Shown: positions 36,625-48,409 of the stretch, in pieces | How the letters are laid out: each line of letters opens with the position of its first letter | Position numbering within the stretch: the stretch's first letter is position 1 | NCBI RefSeq assembly: GCF_050947875.1 | Contig: NC_134572.1 | Location: forward strand, 132,303,605-132,367,604 | Source of the DNA: Dermacentor variabilis | Taxonomy: Eukaryota; Arthropoda; Arachnida; Ixodida; Ixodidae | DNA: 64,000 nt | Direction of reading: 5' to 3' | Position numbers and translations under genes: made by a program | Notes under the pieces: model-generated | Database searches by the model: none | The model's input: the letters and a program-made list of their open reading frames with translations, nothing else | What the model was told of the DNA's origin: nothing

Positions 36625-37210
36625 ACAACCCCAAACAGCAGCCTCTGCATTCTGAGGAACATTTGTGCCTACTACTGGTTGTTGGGCATTATGAACGACA
36701 AAATTAATTCTACACCTACAAGAGTAAGCGATACAATCAAAACAGATTTAGAATTATGGTTGTGCCAAGGAGATTATTCTTACGCAATCTTTCCTTTCAT
36801 TTTCCAAATCATCCCCTACAATTTCGACGTTAATGCTTTCACGGGCGACAAGATTAAATTCTCTAGCTCAAAATATCTAGTTCTATAGTTGCAAAAATTT
36901 CGTGTGAACGCGCCAGCAACGTGCCAATGAGTTAGTGTTTGTATAGTCATTATTACTGTTACTGCATGTATTATACTGCGACAGAATTTAGATATCTGTA
37001 ATGTAGCTTGCTGTGCAACTTTATTGGTTCTCTTCATTACGCCGTCATAGTGGTCATTGTAATCGTGACATCGTCGTTAGGCCACACCTTCATCCCAGCT
37101 TCATCCTTCGGCATATGATGAAGAGATACCAAACTTTGCCCACCATCCTTTCTGGGGATTGGACTTATGCGTTGGCGCAATGTGCAGTTGTGCGCTGGGC
37201 GCGCTAACCA
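36625..37210. other. Intergenic, nothing recognised
   Basis: No supported feature. Confidence 0.55.
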
Positions 37211-37211
37211 C

Positions 37212-37910
37212 TGAAAAAGAGAGATAGAGAAGGAAGTAAAGACAGGGATGTCAACCAGACGTATTACCGGTATGCTATCCTACATAGGCAAAAGGAGGTT
37301 CAGGTATAAAAAGGAAGAAAGCAGAGAAAAACACTGATGGTGTCGCGTCGTCCGGAGGCGCACATCGAAGCAACAAAGTTATTTATTTTGATGAAATCGG
37401 AAATGTTGGAAAGAGTTGTGTTGCTGCAGGCTTCTCCTCTAATCACAGATTGTTCAATAAGCAAAGGATGAGCACATGAGGTGTTATGAGAAAACAGACA
37501 ACTTCAGGAAGTGCTATAATGCACGTTCCGCTTTCAGGGTATGTCATGCATGTGTCCACTGTGCGAATACTTTTGCTCCCCGAGAATGATCTTCAATCCC
37601 TTCAATCCAGGTGATCTGACGAGGTGCGGAGCAGTCCGCGTTGGTCTTAATAGCGGGGACAGATGCAGAAGAGACGTTCGGTAGACTCCTCACACACGCA
37701 GCTGTCGCACGAGATGTGTAACTCACCATAGTGAGTCACACGCCTTCGTATGCGACACGAAGATGACGAAGGGGAATGAGCACCTTTCGGCCTCGCTGAT
37801 TTGTGCTGAGCATTGTGCACCACGCGGACCGAGAGAGGTTGCGTCTTTACATGTATCTCAGAGGTCACTACAGACAACACTGTAGTGGGCGAAGGTGACG
37901 TTTTCAAAAG
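37212..37910 (-). mobile_element. I-clade LINE 3' fragment
   Basis: The minus strand carries HISCDSCVCEESTERLFCIC, matching the CDVCGCEENIDHLLCHC Cys/His block at the ORF2 C-terminus of the intact LINE, then a degenerate tail. Toward 37,215 comes the 3' UTR (a TGTCAACCAGACGTATTACC block on the plus strand and a short GAGA tract). It is 5'-truncated and frameshifted. Confidence 0.75.
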
Positions 37911-38475
37911 CTTTCAGACAGGCTACGCTTGTGTGAAAGCTTTTTATACGCGAACGGTTCACACTGCTTATCCGTTTGTGACTCCGTATAGTGTTGCTGG
38001 GCTGCGTACCCCACAGCATGCATGCGCTAACATAGACTCATAGTGTCCGCGCACGCTGCCTTGAGAGCCTTCAAGCAAAAGCGCTGTGCGTGTGTCTTGG
38101 CTTGGCACGCCGCAACCCAACCAAAGGGTACAGTAGCAGAATCACGGCCTTGGCCATTCGACGTATACAGCTCCTGGGAATCTGTGCGAACTGATCTTCG
38201 CCTAATTACACTCGCACTACCTCTCAGCGTTACTTCCAGGATCCAACCCGAACTGCGAGTTCTCAAAAGCAGCTGCATGCCACGTGAGCATAATATCCTC
38301 AAGCTTCCAGGCCGCCGACATTCCCCCAAAAAAGTCCTTGGCCAATACCGAGACCATTGCCGAGCCTCCAAATACCTTGAATTACGAAGGAATGCCATGT
38401 TTCTTCCATTGCCCTGAAATAGCTCGCCCTGCCTCACTGCCTCATATATTTACATCATATAGTGCGACTGTGCAA
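37911..38475. other. Unassigned; overlapping ORFs on both strands
   Basis: ORFs of 124 codons (+, 38,043-38,417) and 136 codons (-, 38,027-38,437) overlap. Neither shows a domain. It may be the upstream continuation of the LINE fragment in altered frames. Confidence 0.35.

Positions 38476-38548
<73 letters not shown>
38476..38548. repeat. (TA)n microsatellite
   Basis: About 36 TA units directly abutting GGGTGTCCCAGTTAACG. Confidence 0.97.
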
Positions 38549-38552
<4 letters not shown>

Positions 38553-38762
38553 GTCCCAGTTAACGTTAGCGAATCTCTTCAACGAGCAAAAATATATTTA
38601 AAAAGCACGGTGCAACATATGGTTTTAAAGCCTGCGGTATTCAACTTTCAGATGTTCTGTTTCAGAAGGTCAGAACACGGTAGGCCTTAGAATTGTATCT
38701 TGCATCATCTTTCTAAATAAATTTTTTTTTGAACAGCTTGGTTAACGTTAGCTGAGATACGC
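38549..38762. mobile_element. MITE-like remnant beginning GGGTGTCCCA
   Basis: The left end GGGTGTCCCAGTTAACG resembles the terminus of the MITE at 24,655 (CAGGGTGTTTCACGTAAC). Near 38,740 GGTTAACGTTAGCTGAGAT echoes the left end. The inverted pairing is poor, so the right boundary is uncertain. Confidence 0.45.
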
Positions 38763-38880
38763 AGTGCAACCATGGTTCCGTCCCACCATCAGCCACAACG
38801 GCCGCGCTTGTTATCCGGCACCTAGACATTACCCAATTACTTCAATTGGACAAAAATCGACATCTGTGGCTGCTGAACTG

Positions 38881-39144
38881 CACTCTAAAGAAAGTTTACA
38901 CCCTTTGGGGCTTATCTTGCCCCCAAACAATAATCGTCATCTGCTTGCTTGCGTTTCTTCTCTTGAATACTCAGCGCTCGCTACTTTCCTGTCGAGAATT
39001 CTGTCAACCTGATAACGCGCAAGCCGTTCGTGACTAGGAAGTACCGTGCTCGCGGCGTTAAGAAAGGAAATGCGGGCAAGACAGATGGCGATTATTGCTT
39101 GGGGACAAAATACAACCCAAAGCGTGTAAACTTTCTTTAGAGTG
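38881..39144. mobile_element. 264-bp MITE with roughly 100-bp inverted arms
   Basis: The left arm starts CACTCTAAAGAAAGTTTACA and the right arm ends with its complement (TGTAAACTTTCTTTAGAGTG). The arms continue with AATAATCGTCATCTG against CAGATGGCGATTATTGC and a looser match around GCGTTTCTTCTCTT. No coding. Confidence 0.82.
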
Positions 39145-39229
39145 TGGTCAGAATACGGTAGACTGGTCGTTTTGTCACAGCTCAGGTACCTCAGAAATGG
39201 ACGGTGTTCTGCGGTACAAAATCAGCGTT

Positions 39230-39720
39230 CAAGGTGCTGGAATTCATTTTGAAGAAAGGACTCTACACATGCTCGTGTTAGAAATCTCAGAGCTTCGTGA
39301 CAGTGCCCAGCGAAGTGGTCACACTATCATGTTTCAATCGGTTCCTGGTCACTGCGGTGCGATCAGCAACGAACTCGCTGATAATGAGGCAAGCCTGGCA
39401 TTCTCTACATTTCCTACTCGCGGCCTGGTAATAACACTTTCATCAAGACACTCATGCAGGACCTTACAATATTATGCAGAGATCATATTGAGAATACGCA
39501 CAGACACCTGCCTGTAATCGATGTAGTTGGGAAATTCCGCATGCACGATTGTTTAGCAGAGCCAAGTATTATTGCGTTATATAGGCCCAGGATTCGGCTG
39601 CGTTTCTTTCACTCGCCGCTACGCACACCTCAGCGGCCGGTCAACTAGCCCTCCCTGTGAACACTGTCCGACGCCTGAAATGCTGGAACACACATTAATG
39701 CGTTCGCATCCTTAGGGTGC
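39230..39720 (+). mobile_element. I-clade LINE fragment (RNase H remnant)
   Basis: The plus frame contains LVLEISELRDSAQRSGHTIM and FQSVPGHCGAISNELADNEA, which match the RNase H end of the intact LINE (FQWIPGHCGIIGNDDADKAA). Further on, in another frame, is CEHCPTPEMLEHTL, the Cys/His block. It is degenerate. Confidence 0.82.
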
Positions 39721-39819
39721 GTCACGCACTTCGCGGGGATTATCCATCTATCTTTCTTTTGTATCTATCTATGTATATATGTATGTAAACGCTTCCCGGC
39801 CTACCTGGATCACTGCGTT

Positions 39820-40440
39820 AGTCCGTGGTCGAATGGCCAGTTCATCGGGCTGTTGCGCTTATGGAAGAAGGTTCGAGGCCAACCATCGAACCAACCTGGT
39901 CACTGAGGGCATACTGGCCACACTTCTACGCAGACATGAGTAAGTCTACAGTTGCGGGACTGGGTGAGTGCCGCTGTTCGAAGAAGCTCTTTGACGTCGA
40001 CTTGGAGCACTAGGTGTGTGCCACTCAGTCTGTGCTGATGTTCAGTGAATCTCTTTGATGCCAACTTGGGTAGCCGGGTACGTGCCAGAAGGTATGTGTG
40101 TGTGCCTCTCTTCAATGAAGGTCTTTGTGCAAACTTGGCTAACTAGCTAATTGCCACTGGTAATGTCATTGAGGAACACTTGCGATGTGGGTACCTTCGA
40201 TGTTCGGCGGATTCAGCCACACGTCACAAGGGTTCCTCAAGGACAGCAACCTGATGCTTTAGCACGCTGCACCACAAATGCAGTGGGTACGTGCCGCTTC
40301 TCAATGAACGTCTCTCGCGCCAACGCTGTAGCGAGTGGTGCCATGAACACACTGGGTATGTGTCACTCTTCAATGAACATCGCGTCGATTTTGGTCACTG
40401 AGTCTGTGCTACTAGGTGTGCGGCGAGCGAGAGAATAATT
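39820..40440. repeat. Degenerate minisatellite-like array
   Basis: Imperfect units share GGGTATGTGCCACT-like and TTCAATGAACGTCTTTG-like blocks, followed by CCAACTTGG-like blocks, at about 39,960-40,110, 40,110-40,150, 40,285-40,330 and 40,355-40,410. Units are diverged and of uneven length. Confidence 0.5.
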
Positions 40441-40469
40441 CTCACCATTCGCAGGCACTGGTGCGCTAC

Positions 40470-40760
40470 GCTTCCCGTCTCAGAGGCCACGAACGGACTT
40501 CTCGGCAGTGCCACCAGATGGCGCAGCGTGTCTAGAAATAAGCGCAAGATCGAGGAGTCTGGTTGCCGCATTTGTTGCTGAACGCGTTTTTCAGCATTCG
40601 TTAAGATAAGCGCGCCATGAATTTCGGAGGCCACGCGCACGCCTCGCGGCGCCTCCGCCAGATGGCGCCATGTTCTTAGGGAAGCGCGAAAGCGGAAACT
40701 CGCAGCAGCACACGCCTCATGCATAACTCGTTTCGACGGTGGCAATACGTTGTGTCGCTA
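40470..40760. repeat. Two diverged units sharing the CCAGATGGCGC block
   Basis: GAGGCCACG followed by CCACCAGATGGCGCAGCG (unit 1) and GGAGGCCACGCGC followed by CGCCAGATGGCGCCATG (unit 2), each then AGCGCAAG or AGCGCGAAAG. Spacing is about 150 bp. Confidence 0.55.
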
Positions 40761-40764
40761 TACT

Positions 40765-41884
40765 GATTCAATTCTTAACGCATTACCATCGACAATCATC
40801 GCGGGATTGGTTCAGCCAACTTTTTAATTTTAATTGATTGATTCTTTTAAGCAATCTTGTATTTTTCCATAAAAGGGAAATGAAATAACCAGAGGCGCAC
40901 TGTTTCCAACTTCTCCAAATGGATCCCATTTATCCCTATCTTACCTTTTATGATAACCGCTGACTGATCAGAAATGCTTCAGGAAACCTTATATGCCCAT
41001 TGTTCACTGCATAACTCACAAGCAAATGTACTTTTCATTTCGCCGCTACTATAAATCGTCTCAGTATCTCTTTGAACTACACTGAAAGCTACGGGGCACT
41101 TGAGCAATCAAAGTACCCTACGTACCATTGGTGTCAGTGGGCGAAGAATCATTCCGCGCCTGTGCCACGCCGCTGTCACTTTTTAATCAAAAGAAACGAA
41201 TGTGCTTGGAATGTTAGAGAACAGACAACTATTTATGTAGTGCTTGTCTATATACTAAACGTATGTATATCTGCGATATAACCGAAATCGAACCAGTTGA
41301 TTCTATTGCGTATATAGTACTCAGTCCACGTGTAGCCTGTGGCAGTGCCTTAGCACACTTTGTATCTTTCGCGGAACTGCAGGTTAATTTTGAGACGTAG
41401 TACATCTTCTCTGGTAATTTAGTAATAATGTAATTGAGTAATGATTTAGTGAAATGCAAATAATTTGTTATTTATCCGTTTAATAAATTAAACAGGTTTG
41501 ACATCTCAAAGCAACATTTGGGCCGTAATATCGAGCAGCCAAGTACTGCGCAGTGACTTGAACCATCTGGGCACCTTTCAAAGTGGATGTACCTAAGTCT
41601 TGGTTCAGGCGTAGGAAGCAAGCAGTTTAGGTAGTTTGCAGGCACTTAATTAGCTCGAATGACGCATGATACGGGTAACTTGAGATTGCTGGCAGAGCCC
41701 ATTGTCACGGCAGTGGACAAAAATATGGGATGATGATGATCATGATGCCGACGAAATACGATAGTACACGAGAATTATTTCCATCGCGCCACCTATTCAA
41801 CTATACTGTCACCGCGGCCACTGCGGCACCCGCCACCTCTAGGTCAGAGGGAGCACGCTATAGATCTTGTCCTGCGTCTACATT
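40765..41884. other. Intergenic, nothing recognised
   Basis: A GAT-rich patch lies at about 41,730-41,745. No gene supported. Confidence 0.55.
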
Positions 41885-41896
41885 CTCTAGCGCCAT
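41885..41896. repeat. Target-site duplication, left copy
   Basis: CTCTAGCGCCAT, repeated exactly at 47,181-47,192 on the other side of the LINE. Because the element's tail is itself a TC tract, the first four bases could belong to the tail. Confidence 0.7.
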
Positions 41897-42012
41897 GCAC
41901 AAATGTCGGAGGAAGACGAAGTGATTCTTTGATAGAACGCTTCTACGTTTGTCTCCGCTTTTTCGCTTTGTTTTCCTGCATTTCTGGGAGCTGCCGCTCC
42001 CTCCTTGCGGCA

Positions 42013-43350
42013 ATGGATGAAGAAATCTCCGAGGACTTTCCTGATGTGCAGCCGTCAGGTCGGCTAGCGTCCAGGAAACGTGGAAGTGCGTCAAGCGCTA
42101 CAGACAGCGAGGCCACTGAGATATGTTCGGACAGCTACGACTCATCCGACGATGACTTCCAGGTCGTGATGAGTAGATCAGCGAAAAGAAGACTACTGCA
42201 GGCATCTTCGTCGCCAAGTGCTTCTACCGTGAAGAGTGCACCGCTGCGCTGGCCGCACACTGTGCTCTTCATGCCCGTGGACCCGGCGACCAATTTGCGG
42301 CTCCTCAACAGGCGGGTCCTCTCTTCCTTACTTGAGAGAATCGCACCAAATGAGATTAAAGACGTGCGAATAAACTCGCGGAAGAATGTCCTGGGTGTTG
42401 ATGTTTTCCATCGCAGCGCCCTACAACACCTACGTAATATAACTGATATCGACAATGTAAAGGTGCGATGAATGATCCCCACAGGCGGCGATGGTACTGC
42501 GGGCGTCATTTATGACGTCGACGTTGCCATTTCTAATGAAGACTTGCCAACGTTGATAAAGCCAACGACAGAAGGCAATTTCATTACAAGGATTTCCAGA
42601 TTGGGAAACACACGCTGCGTGAAGATTTTGTTTGAAGGAGACAGCCTTCCTTCCCACGTCAAAGTAGGACATGTCCGCCATCCAGTACGACCATTCGTAC
42701 CGAAGCCCCTCCAGTGTTTCAAATGTTGCAAGATTGGCCACGTGAAGGGTGTCTGTGTGAACAACGTCGTGTGCCCGCGGTGCTCTGAGTCTCATTCAGA
42801 AGACGCCTGCAACGCACATGTTCTAAAATGCCCTAACTGCAGTGGTCCTCACAAGGCCTCATCAAAGGATTGCCCGCGGATGCGGACGGAATTCACCATT
42901 CTAAAACGAATGGTGCGGGACAATTCAACGCATCGAGAGGCTGCTACCGCTGTACGGCGACGTCGGCATCGACACAGAAAACGTTCGCGAAATTCCGAAA
43001 CTGCAGATAGGTACACGCCAGCTACCGTCAGAAGGACTGCCGCATCACCACACTGCGCCACCAAGACAGATACAAGGAAAGCAAACAAAGCGGAGAGGCT
43101 CGCCCGTCCTGAAGATTGGCCTGAGCTACCGAGCGCACATCTCCCTGCTAAGTTACCTCAAAACGCACCGACTTCGACGGCTTCTGCACCTGTTGAAGCG
43201 ACGCTGACTGATGATCTCCAGGTCATCAACATTCTGCGGTCGCTCATGAATGCCATTCGCGTTATACTTACCAACATGAAGTCTTCGTCTGCGCAAAGCG
43301 CACTACAGGTGCTGGACACTTTGAGTCCAGTACTTGCAGCTCTTGGTTAA
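42013..43350 (+). pseudogene. LINE ORF1 (Gag-like nucleic-acid-binding protein), one in-frame TGA
   Basis: The ATG at 42,013 gives MDEEISEDFPDVQPSGR, an acidic and Ser-rich N-terminus. One TGA at 42,469-42,471 interrupts the frame, which resumes immediately at MIPTGGDG. The central part contains three zinc knuckles: CFKCCKIGHVKGVC (CX2CX4HX4C), CPRCSESHSEDAC (CX2CX3HX4C) and CPNCSGPHKASSKDC (CX2CX3HX6C). A basic stretch with RRRRHRHRKRS follows, and the end is a hydrophobic helix before TAA at 43,348-43,350. The role known for the family is binding element RNA and forming the ribonucleoprotein. About 445 codons without the stop. Confidence 0.92.
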
Positions 43351-43354
43351 AATC

Positions 43355-44077
43355 ATGGCTCTCCAGAAGCCGTCGTTTCGTGACGAACTCCGACACGCGT
43401 CGATATTTCAGTGGAACGCCAGAGGACTGAAGTCACGCATGTCGGACTTTCGACAGTTTGTGTTCACGAATAAGTTCCCAATCATCGTCATCTGCGAGCC
43501 CTTATCAGATAACATCAGACTGTCCGGGTATGAGTGTTTCATGTCCGCCACCCACGGGGAATGCAGCAAGATCATCGTATTCATGCGACGTGATCTTACG
43601 TATGTCCATAACCCAGTGTCGCCTGACCAAGAAAACCAATACGTATGTCTGACAGCAAAGAAAGGCAAGCTCACTTTCACATTAATTGGAGCCTACATAT
43701 CGCCCTCAAGTCGGCTGGACTGCGAGAGATTACGGCGAATCACGACGGTGACTCCGCAGCCTTTGGTGATTACTGGAGATTTTAATGCCCACCACCATCT
43801 CTGGGGAAGTTCTAAGATAAACTCGAGAGGCAGAAAATTAGTGTCATTTGCCTCCGAAGAAGAACCGTGCTTGTTAAATGATGGATGCCCCACCTTCCTG
43901 CGTGGAACTGCCTACTGTAGCTGCCTGGACCTGACCTTTGTTTCACGCTCTTTCACTAGAAAGGTCAGGTGGTTTCCGGATATTGAAACGCGGGGAAGTG
44001 ACCACCTACCCACTTATCTTAGGGTTGAAGGGTTGACGGACTCCAGGTTAGCCGGCGTCACACAATGTATCGACTAG
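43355..44077 (+). pseudogene. LINE ORF2 part 1: AP-type endonuclease
   Basis: It starts MALQKPSFRDELRH, four bases after the ORF1 stop. Motifs: FQWNARGLKSRM (first catalytic Asn), VICEP (Glu), VITGDFNAHHHLWGS (GDFNAHH), DLTFVSRSF and the final SDHLPTYL (SDH). It should nick the target DNA to prime reverse transcription. The frame ends at TAG (44,075-44,077); the next frame resumes in the same register at 44,081, so a single substitution separates it from the reverse transcriptase. Confidence 0.94.
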
Positions 44078-44080
44078 CCA

Positions 44081-45916
44081 ATGTTCAAGTCAATTGTCGA
44101 AGACGGCTGTCGTGATGACTTGTCCTCTAGCCTAGAGGACATCATAAAAGGTGCCCTAGAGGTTGCGAAACATTCGCTTCTGAGAACGTATACACGCACC
44201 GAATACGACATCGAGCTAGAGAAGCTTCGTGCAATTCGTCGTCGTGCAGAGCGAAGGTACAGGCGCACGAAGTCTGTACATGACTTGAGGTTGGCCAGAA
44301 GAACTCAAAAGAAGATTCAGCGTCGCATGGACAAACTCGCATCGCAAAGATGGAAATCATTCTGCGAATCTTTGGATCCGCGAAAACCTTTGTCTCACAT
44401 ATGGAGAACTGTTCGTGGTCTCCGTGGAACCCCTCAGCAGCGCCACCCTTTTAAGTCTTTGGCCCTTCACCAACAATGCAGCGAGATTGACGTAGCGGAA
44501 GCTTTCTGCAGGAGGATTGCTGGCGAAACTAGTTCCGCTGGAACATCGAGGCTCCACCACTCACCGGTTTCACGCGACCCCCGCATGGATAGTCCTTTCT
44601 CCATGGACGAGCTCGAAGCTGCACTGGCCTTGTGCAAGCGTTCATCTTCACCAGGACCCGACGGTATAACCTACCGTGCCCTATGTAATCTTGGCGAAGA
44701 GGCTCGAAAAGTGCTCCTGCTCTTGTTCAACAGCTCCTGGCAGACAGGTACGGTTCCGCAGGAATGGAAGACCAGTCGCCTAATTCCACTACTCAAGCCT
44801 GGCAAGTCGCCTGTAGACATTGCATCATACCGACCAATTGCGCTTGCCAGTTGCATCGGAAAACTAATGGAGAGGATGGTTCTAGCACGGCTAGAATGGT
44901 ACCTCGAACATTACCAGGTATATCCAGATGCAGTGGCCGGCTTCAGGCGTGGCCGTTCTTCCATAGACAACGTTATCGACTTAGTGACGTACGTCGAGCA
45001 CCAGAAGTCCTGCAAAAGATTATCTGCTGCCCTGTTTCTGGATGTTAAAGGAGCGTACGATAACGTAACGCACGAAGCGATTTTCAACGCGTTAGAGGCA
45101 GTAGGACTTGGCGGCAAAGTCTATCTCTGGATAAGTAGCTATCTACATAAGCGATCCTTTTTCGTGCTTACCGAGGATGGCCCGACCTCACAGCATTACA
45201 GTAACCGTGGGGTGCCTCAGGGCGGAGTACTCAGCCCAACGCTCTTCAGTCTAACACTCATTGGACTCTCCGACATCCTGCCAGGCACCGTTAGGCTCTC
45301 CATCTATGCCGACGACATTTGCATTTGGACGTCGGCTGTGACGCGACTGCAGCTTCGCGCGCGGCTTCAAAAGTCAGCCACTTTAACATCATCCTACCTT
45401 AGAGAACAAGGACTTCGTATATCGTACGAAAAGTGCGCAGCGGTGGCATTTACCAGGAAATCAATGTCTCCATACGTGATATCCGTCGACAGACACATGA
45501 TCTCGTACAACACGAGTCACAGATTTTTGGGGGTGGTCCTTGATAAAAATCTCTCCTGGACCCCTCATGTGAATTATGTGAAAAAGCGCCTGACAGGAAT
45601 TTGTCATATGTTTAAGTTCCTTGCAGGAAAGACCTGGGGAGTACCGATACACTCTATGCTGCAACTGTACAGGGTCCTCTTTATTGGATTCCTACGGTAC
45701 AGCCTACCGGTCATGTCCAACACCTGCAGAACTAACCTGAATATAATTCAAAGCATCCAAGCCCAAGCCCTCAAATATGTCTCGGTCTACCGCGGAGTGC
45801 GTCAACGACTGAGCTTATTGCAGTCGCTCAAGATTTCACTATTAAAACGCACATTATCATTGAAACAATGCGTGTGCACATACGACACTTTGCCCGGACC
45901 CCTACCCACCACCTAG
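44081..45916 (+). pseudogene. LINE ORF2 part 2: reverse transcriptase
   Basis: Non-LTR reverse transcriptase motifs in order: SSSPGPDGITYRAL, LIPLLKPGKSPVDIASYRPI, AGFRRGRSSIDNV, LFLDVKGAYDNVTHEA (first Asp), RGVPQGGVLSPTLF, IYADDICIW (catalytic YADD) and HRFLGVVLDKNLSW (thumb). A Lys/Arg-rich linker with RRRAERRYRR precedes the polymerase. Same frame as the endonuclease part; it runs off frame near 45,870-45,900, ending TLPGPLPTT. Confidence 0.96.
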
Positions 45917-47022
45917 CAAGTCTCCCAGTAGATAGGCCCCACACGACATTCAGTGCGACTGTCTTCGCGCACCGTGCCTCTTTCAGGTCAGGTTACACAC
46001 CTGCGGCAAGGCCTTCCATTCCTCCATGGTGTATGCGCCGTACTCAAGTGAACCTTACAATCCCAGGCCTTCAGAAAAAGTCGGACTTGCCATCATCAGC
46101 GCTCAAGCAACTAACTTTACTTCTCTTGTACGAGAAATACAGCGACTGCACACACGTCTACACTGATGGATCAACTACATCAACCAGTTCCGGCGGCGCT
46201 CTAGTTATACCAGCAATGAGAATAACCAAGCGGTTCAAGACTTCCCATGTCACTACGTCTACAGCTGCAGAGCTCGCGGCTCTCCGCGACGCGCTTCAAG
46301 TGATAAACGCTGCAAGTCCTAGAAAGTGGGCAGTCTTCTGCGATTCAAGGCCGGCCTTGCAATGTGTGCAGTCGTTTCTCCGACATGGAACTCACGATCA
46401 GCTCACGTGCGAAATCGCGGAACTTGTTCATCACTTAATAGCAAAAGGCCATGATATCTCTTTTCAGTGGATACCAGGTCATTGCGGTATCATTGGAAAT
46501 GATGACGCCGATAAGGCAGCTCGGACGTCAAACCAAGAAGACCGCTGCGTCCCCATTCCTCTCTCAAGGACCGACGCCGCGAGGCAACTTGGCATTCTAG
46601 CACGCACGATCTCCTTGGCAGAGTGGAACACCGCACATACAAGGCGCACAAGACTGCACAGACTAAACCCGTCACTTCAACTCAAACCTCCAGCGGGTCT
46701 ACACCGACGTGAAGCGTCTCTTCTGTGTCGGTTATGGCTTGGCGTTGCCTTCACGAATGCCTACTCAGCACTAATTGGAATGGCTAATACTCCTGCATGT
46801 GATGTTTGCGGATGCGAGGAGAACATTGACCACTTATTGTGCCATTGCCCACACTTTCAAGCACAAAGACAGTCTTTGTCCAACACATTGAGGAAACTAG
46901 ACGATCGTCCTCTGAGTGAACAGACCATATTAGAGCACCGTCCCGACCGATCATCGGCTCAGAAGGCAGTGAAGGCACTTTTGTGTTTTCTCAGATCTTC
47001 TGGTTTGCTCGAGCGACTCTAA
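45868..47022 (+). pseudogene. LINE ORF2 part 3: RNase H and C-terminal zinc-knuckle-like block
   Basis: It is shifted in frame relative to the reverse transcriptase, so one indel lies in about 45,860-45,900. RNase H catalytic motifs: HVYTDGSTT (Asp), STAAELAALRDAL (Glu), VFCDSRPAL (Asp), and FQWIPGHCGIIGNDDADKAA (His and Asp). Then PIPLSRTDAARQLG and the Cys/His block CDVCGCEENIDHLLCHC. It ends SSGLLERL with a stop at 47,020-47,022. The RNase H would remove the RNA strand after first-strand synthesis. Confidence 0.95.
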
Positions 47023-47148
47023 CTGAAGTGCTGTCCGTACACGTATCTACACCTTCTCTCTCCCTTCTTTCTCTTCCCTTCTCCCATCCCCCAGTGTAGG
47101 GTCGCCAACCAGACTATTGACTGGTTAACATCCCTGCCTTTCCTGAAT

Positions 47149-47185
<37 letters not shown>

Positions 47186-47194
47186 GCGCCATCG

Positions 47195-48140
47195 CAGGCT
47201 TGCGTTTGTCAAACCTGAAAGCCTTAACTAACCCAGCGACATGTTCTATTAACCTACAGAGCGACCTCGGCGGATGGGCGACTCAAGGAAAGTTTTCTTT
47301 TTGCTAGTCGATACAGTGACCGATCTGCTTGCCTGCGTGGTGCCGTTTTCTATATGAGGCCATTCCTTTGGATCAGGCTATGAGCTCAGCGTAAACACAG
47401 AAATACGTTTACAGTAGTGGACTTACGGTAGTGTGGTGAGATCAAATTAAGAAAACCGGTACGTACCTTTTACTAACATTGTGATGAACTACAGGATGTA
47501 GCTTGCGAATTTGCCGGTTCCTTCGTGCATTCTCCACTATCACCTTCGCAGAAGCATGTTTTCAATGAACTTGTTCGTACGGTTAGTGGCTATAACTCGG
47601 GCATCTCTCTCACTCTCTTTTCTTTTTGTAAGCACATTTGTCTTTTTTTTTCAGGACCTCAGGGTACTGTGAATGCGAAGGCTCTCAAGCCCTCAACAAG
47701 AAATAGAGGGTGCGATGCCGGTCCGAAGATTTGTGTGTACTTGACAAAGCGTTATATCGTCCATAACTCAAAGAACAAACAAACAACCGAACAAAAAAGC
47801 TCCAGCAGAATTCCATCTCACCTTCACTGTCGACTTTAGTAGTAGAACGAACGCATGAACGGTCTTCGAATTTCAGTAAACCATAAGAGATTCAAGCAGT
47901 TACAAGCTTCCATCGACCACCGGTGTGAATACGATGCAGAAAAGCAAATGATTAGCTGACTGTATTGAAGGATTTTAATAATGCAACCCTCCAGTCCTTC
48001 TGCTTATATCCCCCCCCCCCCTAAGAAACGGAGACACTATGAATATGGTGTACTGGAATAGGGTAGTGTGTCGTCCGGAGGCGAAAACGTGCCTCTTTTT
48101 GCGATGACGGCCGGGGATGTTGGAGCACGGACGGACGGAC
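47195..48140. other. Intergenic, nothing recognised
   Basis: A poly-C run lies at about 48,010-48,022. No gene supported. Confidence 0.55.
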
Positions 48141-48145
48141 GGACG

Positions 48146-48279
48146 AATGGACGGATGTATGTATGTATGTATGTATGTATGTATGTATGTATGTATGTAT
48201 GTATGTATGTATGTATGTATGTATGTATGTATGTATGTATGTATGTATGTATGTATGTATGTATGTATGTATGTATGTA

Positions 48280-48314
<35 letters not shown>

Positions 48315-48408
48315 ATGTATGTATGTGTGTGTATGTATGTATGTATGTATGTATGTATGTATGTATGTATGTATGTATGTATGTATGTATGTATGTATGT
48401 ATGTATGT
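48146..48408. repeat. (GTAT)n microsatellite, tail of the adjoining LINE
   Basis: About 60 tetranucleotide units with short GTGT interruptions (48,282-48,297 and 48,326-48,331). On the minus strand this is CATA repeated, directly after the LINE 3' end. A GGAC patch (48,129-48,145) borders it. Confidence 0.97.
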
Positions 48409-48409
48409 T

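Larger units (their letters stand above)
41897..47180 (+). mobile_element. Near-full-length I-clade LINE (5.28 kb)
   Basis: In order: a 116-bp 5' UTR, ORF1 (42,013-43,350) with three zinc knuckles, a 4-nt gap, ORF2 (43,355-47,022) with AP endonuclease, reverse transcriptase, RNase H and a C-terminal Cys/His block, then a 3' UTR with CCCAGTGTAGGGTCGCC and GACTGGTTAACATCCC and a TC tail (about 47,153-47,180). The RNase H after the reverse transcriptase places it in the I group. The matched 12-bp duplications suggest the ends are complete. Only three breaks were seen: TGA in ORF1, TAG after the endonuclease, and a frameshift before RNase H. It is a recent but dead copy. Other fragments in the window are older relatives. 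Confidence 0.95.

Noticed and set aside
44081..47022. Active LINE ORF2
   Set aside because: The frame shifts before RNase H and a stop separates the endonuclease from the polymerase.
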